NCBI GenBank assembly: GCA_030668755.1
Contig: DAOVEW010000080.1
Location: 1 to 6,154 of the forward strand
Reading direction: 5' to 3'
Source of the DNA: Bacillota bacterium
GTDB lineage: Bacteria; Armatimonadota; Hebobacteria; Hebobacterales; Hebobacteraceae
DNA: 6,154 bases
Within the stretch, counting starts at the first letter, position 1; every line of letters starts with the position of its first letter. The notes below the pieces were generated by a model that worked only from the letters and a program-made list of their open reading frames with translations, did not search any database and was not told where the DNA came from. Shown piece after piece: positions 5,637 through 6,154 of the stretch. Both the position numbers and the translations under genes were made by a program.

Positions 5637-5756
5637 CACGAAAGCGTTCAGCGAACGCGTTTCGTGTTCAAAACGCACACGCGAAAAGCCCTCTGAACGC
5701 CTCTCAGAGGAAGTGCGTTCACGCGCACACGTGCGAACACACTCCGACAGGAGTGT
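5637..5756. repeat. Cluster of overlapping hairpins at the 3' end of the rhomboid frame
   Basis: Four stems lie in 120 bases. H1 pairs 5637-5649 with 5653-5666: 13 bp, one bulged G at 5659 and a loop of AGC. H2 pairs CCTCTGA (5690-5696) with TCAGAGG (5704-5710). H3 pairs 5712-5725 with 5730-5743: AGTG/CACT, GTTC/GAAC and a GC-rich tip, with two mismatches and a CACA loop. H4 pairs ACACTCC (5739-5745) with GGAGTGT (5750-5756) around GACA. H3 and H4 overlap and exclude each other. TGAACGC (5694-5700) can also pair with GCGTTCA (5715-5721). GTTC and GAAC cores alternate six times. No T-run follows on either strand, so this is not a simple terminator. The role is unknown. Confidence 0.7.
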
Positions 5757-6154
5757 AAACTGCCGGTGTGGCGGCGCAGCGTCGTCTCGATTCCGCCTCC
5801 GGGGCCGAGCGCTTCGCAGACTTCGAAGGCCTCCCGGGAGCGGCCTTCTCTCAGGAAAAGTGCCAGCGCGTTCTGGTATGCCTCGCGCGCCGGCTCCGGC
5901 CTGCCCGTCAGGTCCCGCGCGCGGCCGAGGGCGTACCATGCACCCGCGTCCTCGGGGTGCTGAACGACGAACTGCTCGAGATCGCCGGACTGGGCATAGG
6001 CGTCATGGGAATCCTCGATTGGGCGTCGGCTCTCCACTAGGTCGGTGCGTATGACCTCTTTGCGGAGGCCCAGGGCCAGCGCTCCCCCAAGGCCGATGGC
6101 GAAGCCGCCGACGTGGGCCCAGTGGGCGATACCTCCGCAGAATCCGACCTGAGC
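5648..6154 (-). CDS. Rhomboid-family intramembrane protease with TPR-like tail, C-terminal part
   Basis: The frame is open from the right edge to TGA at 5650-5648 and gives 168 residues; the start lies outside the window. Residues 7-30 (GGIAHWAHVGGFAIGLGGAL and on) match the last conserved helix of rhomboids, where the His of the AH.GG motif (His14 here) pairs with a serine in an earlier helix; that serine would be off-window. A charged stretch (RKEVIRTD) then marks the membrane exit. Residues about 50-116 form a TPR-like helical pair: DAGAWYALGRARDLTGRPEP, AREAYQNALALF and SREAFEVCEALG. Rhomboids cut transmembrane substrates within the bilayer; the tail may bind partners. A GTG at 6037 is not the true start, since the rhomboid frame continues upstream. 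From about residue 133 (5758 downward) the chain is arginine- and valine-rich with irregular codons and is encoded by the hairpin cluster. Whether an active protease is made cannot be judged here. Confidence 0.8.
   Translation of the reverse strand, partial: AQVGFCGGIAHWAHVGGFAIGLGGALALGLRKEVIRTDLVESRRPIEDSHDAYAQSGDLEQFVVQHPEDAGAWYALGRARDLTGRPEPAREAYQNALALFLREGRSREAFEVCEALGPGGGIETTLRRHTGSLHSCRSVFARVRVNALPLRGVQRAFRVCVLNTKRVR

Noticed and set aside
5660..5680. tRNA T-loop look-alike (GTTCAAAAC)
   Set aside because: The flanking T-stem pairs at only three positions and no acceptor, D-arm or anticodon arm can be built around it.
5644..5740. LexA/SOS-box-like sites (GAAC…GTTC) as an operator array
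   Set aside because: The Gram-positive SOS box needs GAAC-N4-GTTC on one site; here the cores occur as GTTC…GAAC or at other spacings, so none fits.
5648..6037. A complete 129-residue gene starting at GTG 6037
   Set aside because: The frame stays open to the window edge and encodes the rhomboid His-containing helix upstream, so the GTG is internal.
5530..6054. Plus-strand frame of 174 codons over the hairpin cluster and rhomboid gene
   Set aside because: No ribosome site; product rich in serine and arginine; antisense to a clearly recognisable rhomboid/TPR sequence.

Overview
The window is GC-rich bacterial DNA with strong G/C bias at third codon positions, good Shine-Dalgarno sites and no introns. 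The large surface protein ends in three S-layer homology (SLH) domains whose wording (…YPDGFYRP…, …TRDQMAVYIARAF) I associate mostly with Armatimonadota and similar deep, largely uncultured phyla. That placement rests on style of sequence and is only a moderate guess.

Layout. (1) Bases 1-148, minus strand: the 5' end of an unrecognised gene that leaves the window on the left. (2) 149-355: divergent intergenic region with a perfect 9-bp hairpin. (3) 356-1090, plus: a creatininase-family amidohydrolase. (4) 1243-1677, plus: a half-size drug/metabolite (EamA-type) transporter behind an extended -10 promoter candidate. (5) 1678-2043: a 366-base gap holding at least three kinds of dispersed repeat and then a structured leader. 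(6) 2044-5298, plus: a 1084-residue secreted surface protein with a signal peptide, an Fn3-like region, a LamG-like region, three DUF11/CARDB-like beta-sandwich repeats and three SLH domains. A strong intrinsic terminator follows it. (7) 5355-5640: a second copy of one of the dispersed repeats, directly abutting what looks like the last ~38 codons of a lost aldo/keto reductase gene, then an AT-richer stretch with no gene. (8) 5637-5756: a dense cluster of overlapping hairpins. (9) 5648-6154, minus: the C-terminal end of a rhomboid-family intramembrane protease with a TPR-like cytosolic tail; the gene continues off the right edge.

The genes do not form an obvious pathway. The hydrolase, transporter and surface protein point the same way but have separate spacing and their own ribosome sites, and repeats separate the last two, so they are probably independent units. 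The surface protein would sit on the cell envelope, anchored through its SLH domains. The rhomboid would act in the membrane. No mobile element with a transposase, CRISPR array, tRNA or rRNA is present.

The most interesting material is between and across the gene boundaries: the hairpin cluster that supplies the last ~36 codons of the rhomboid reading frame, the aldo/keto reductase remnant cut off exactly at a dispersed palindromic repeat, palindromes read in frame inside the surface protein's signal peptide, and the stack of unrelated repeats before that gene.
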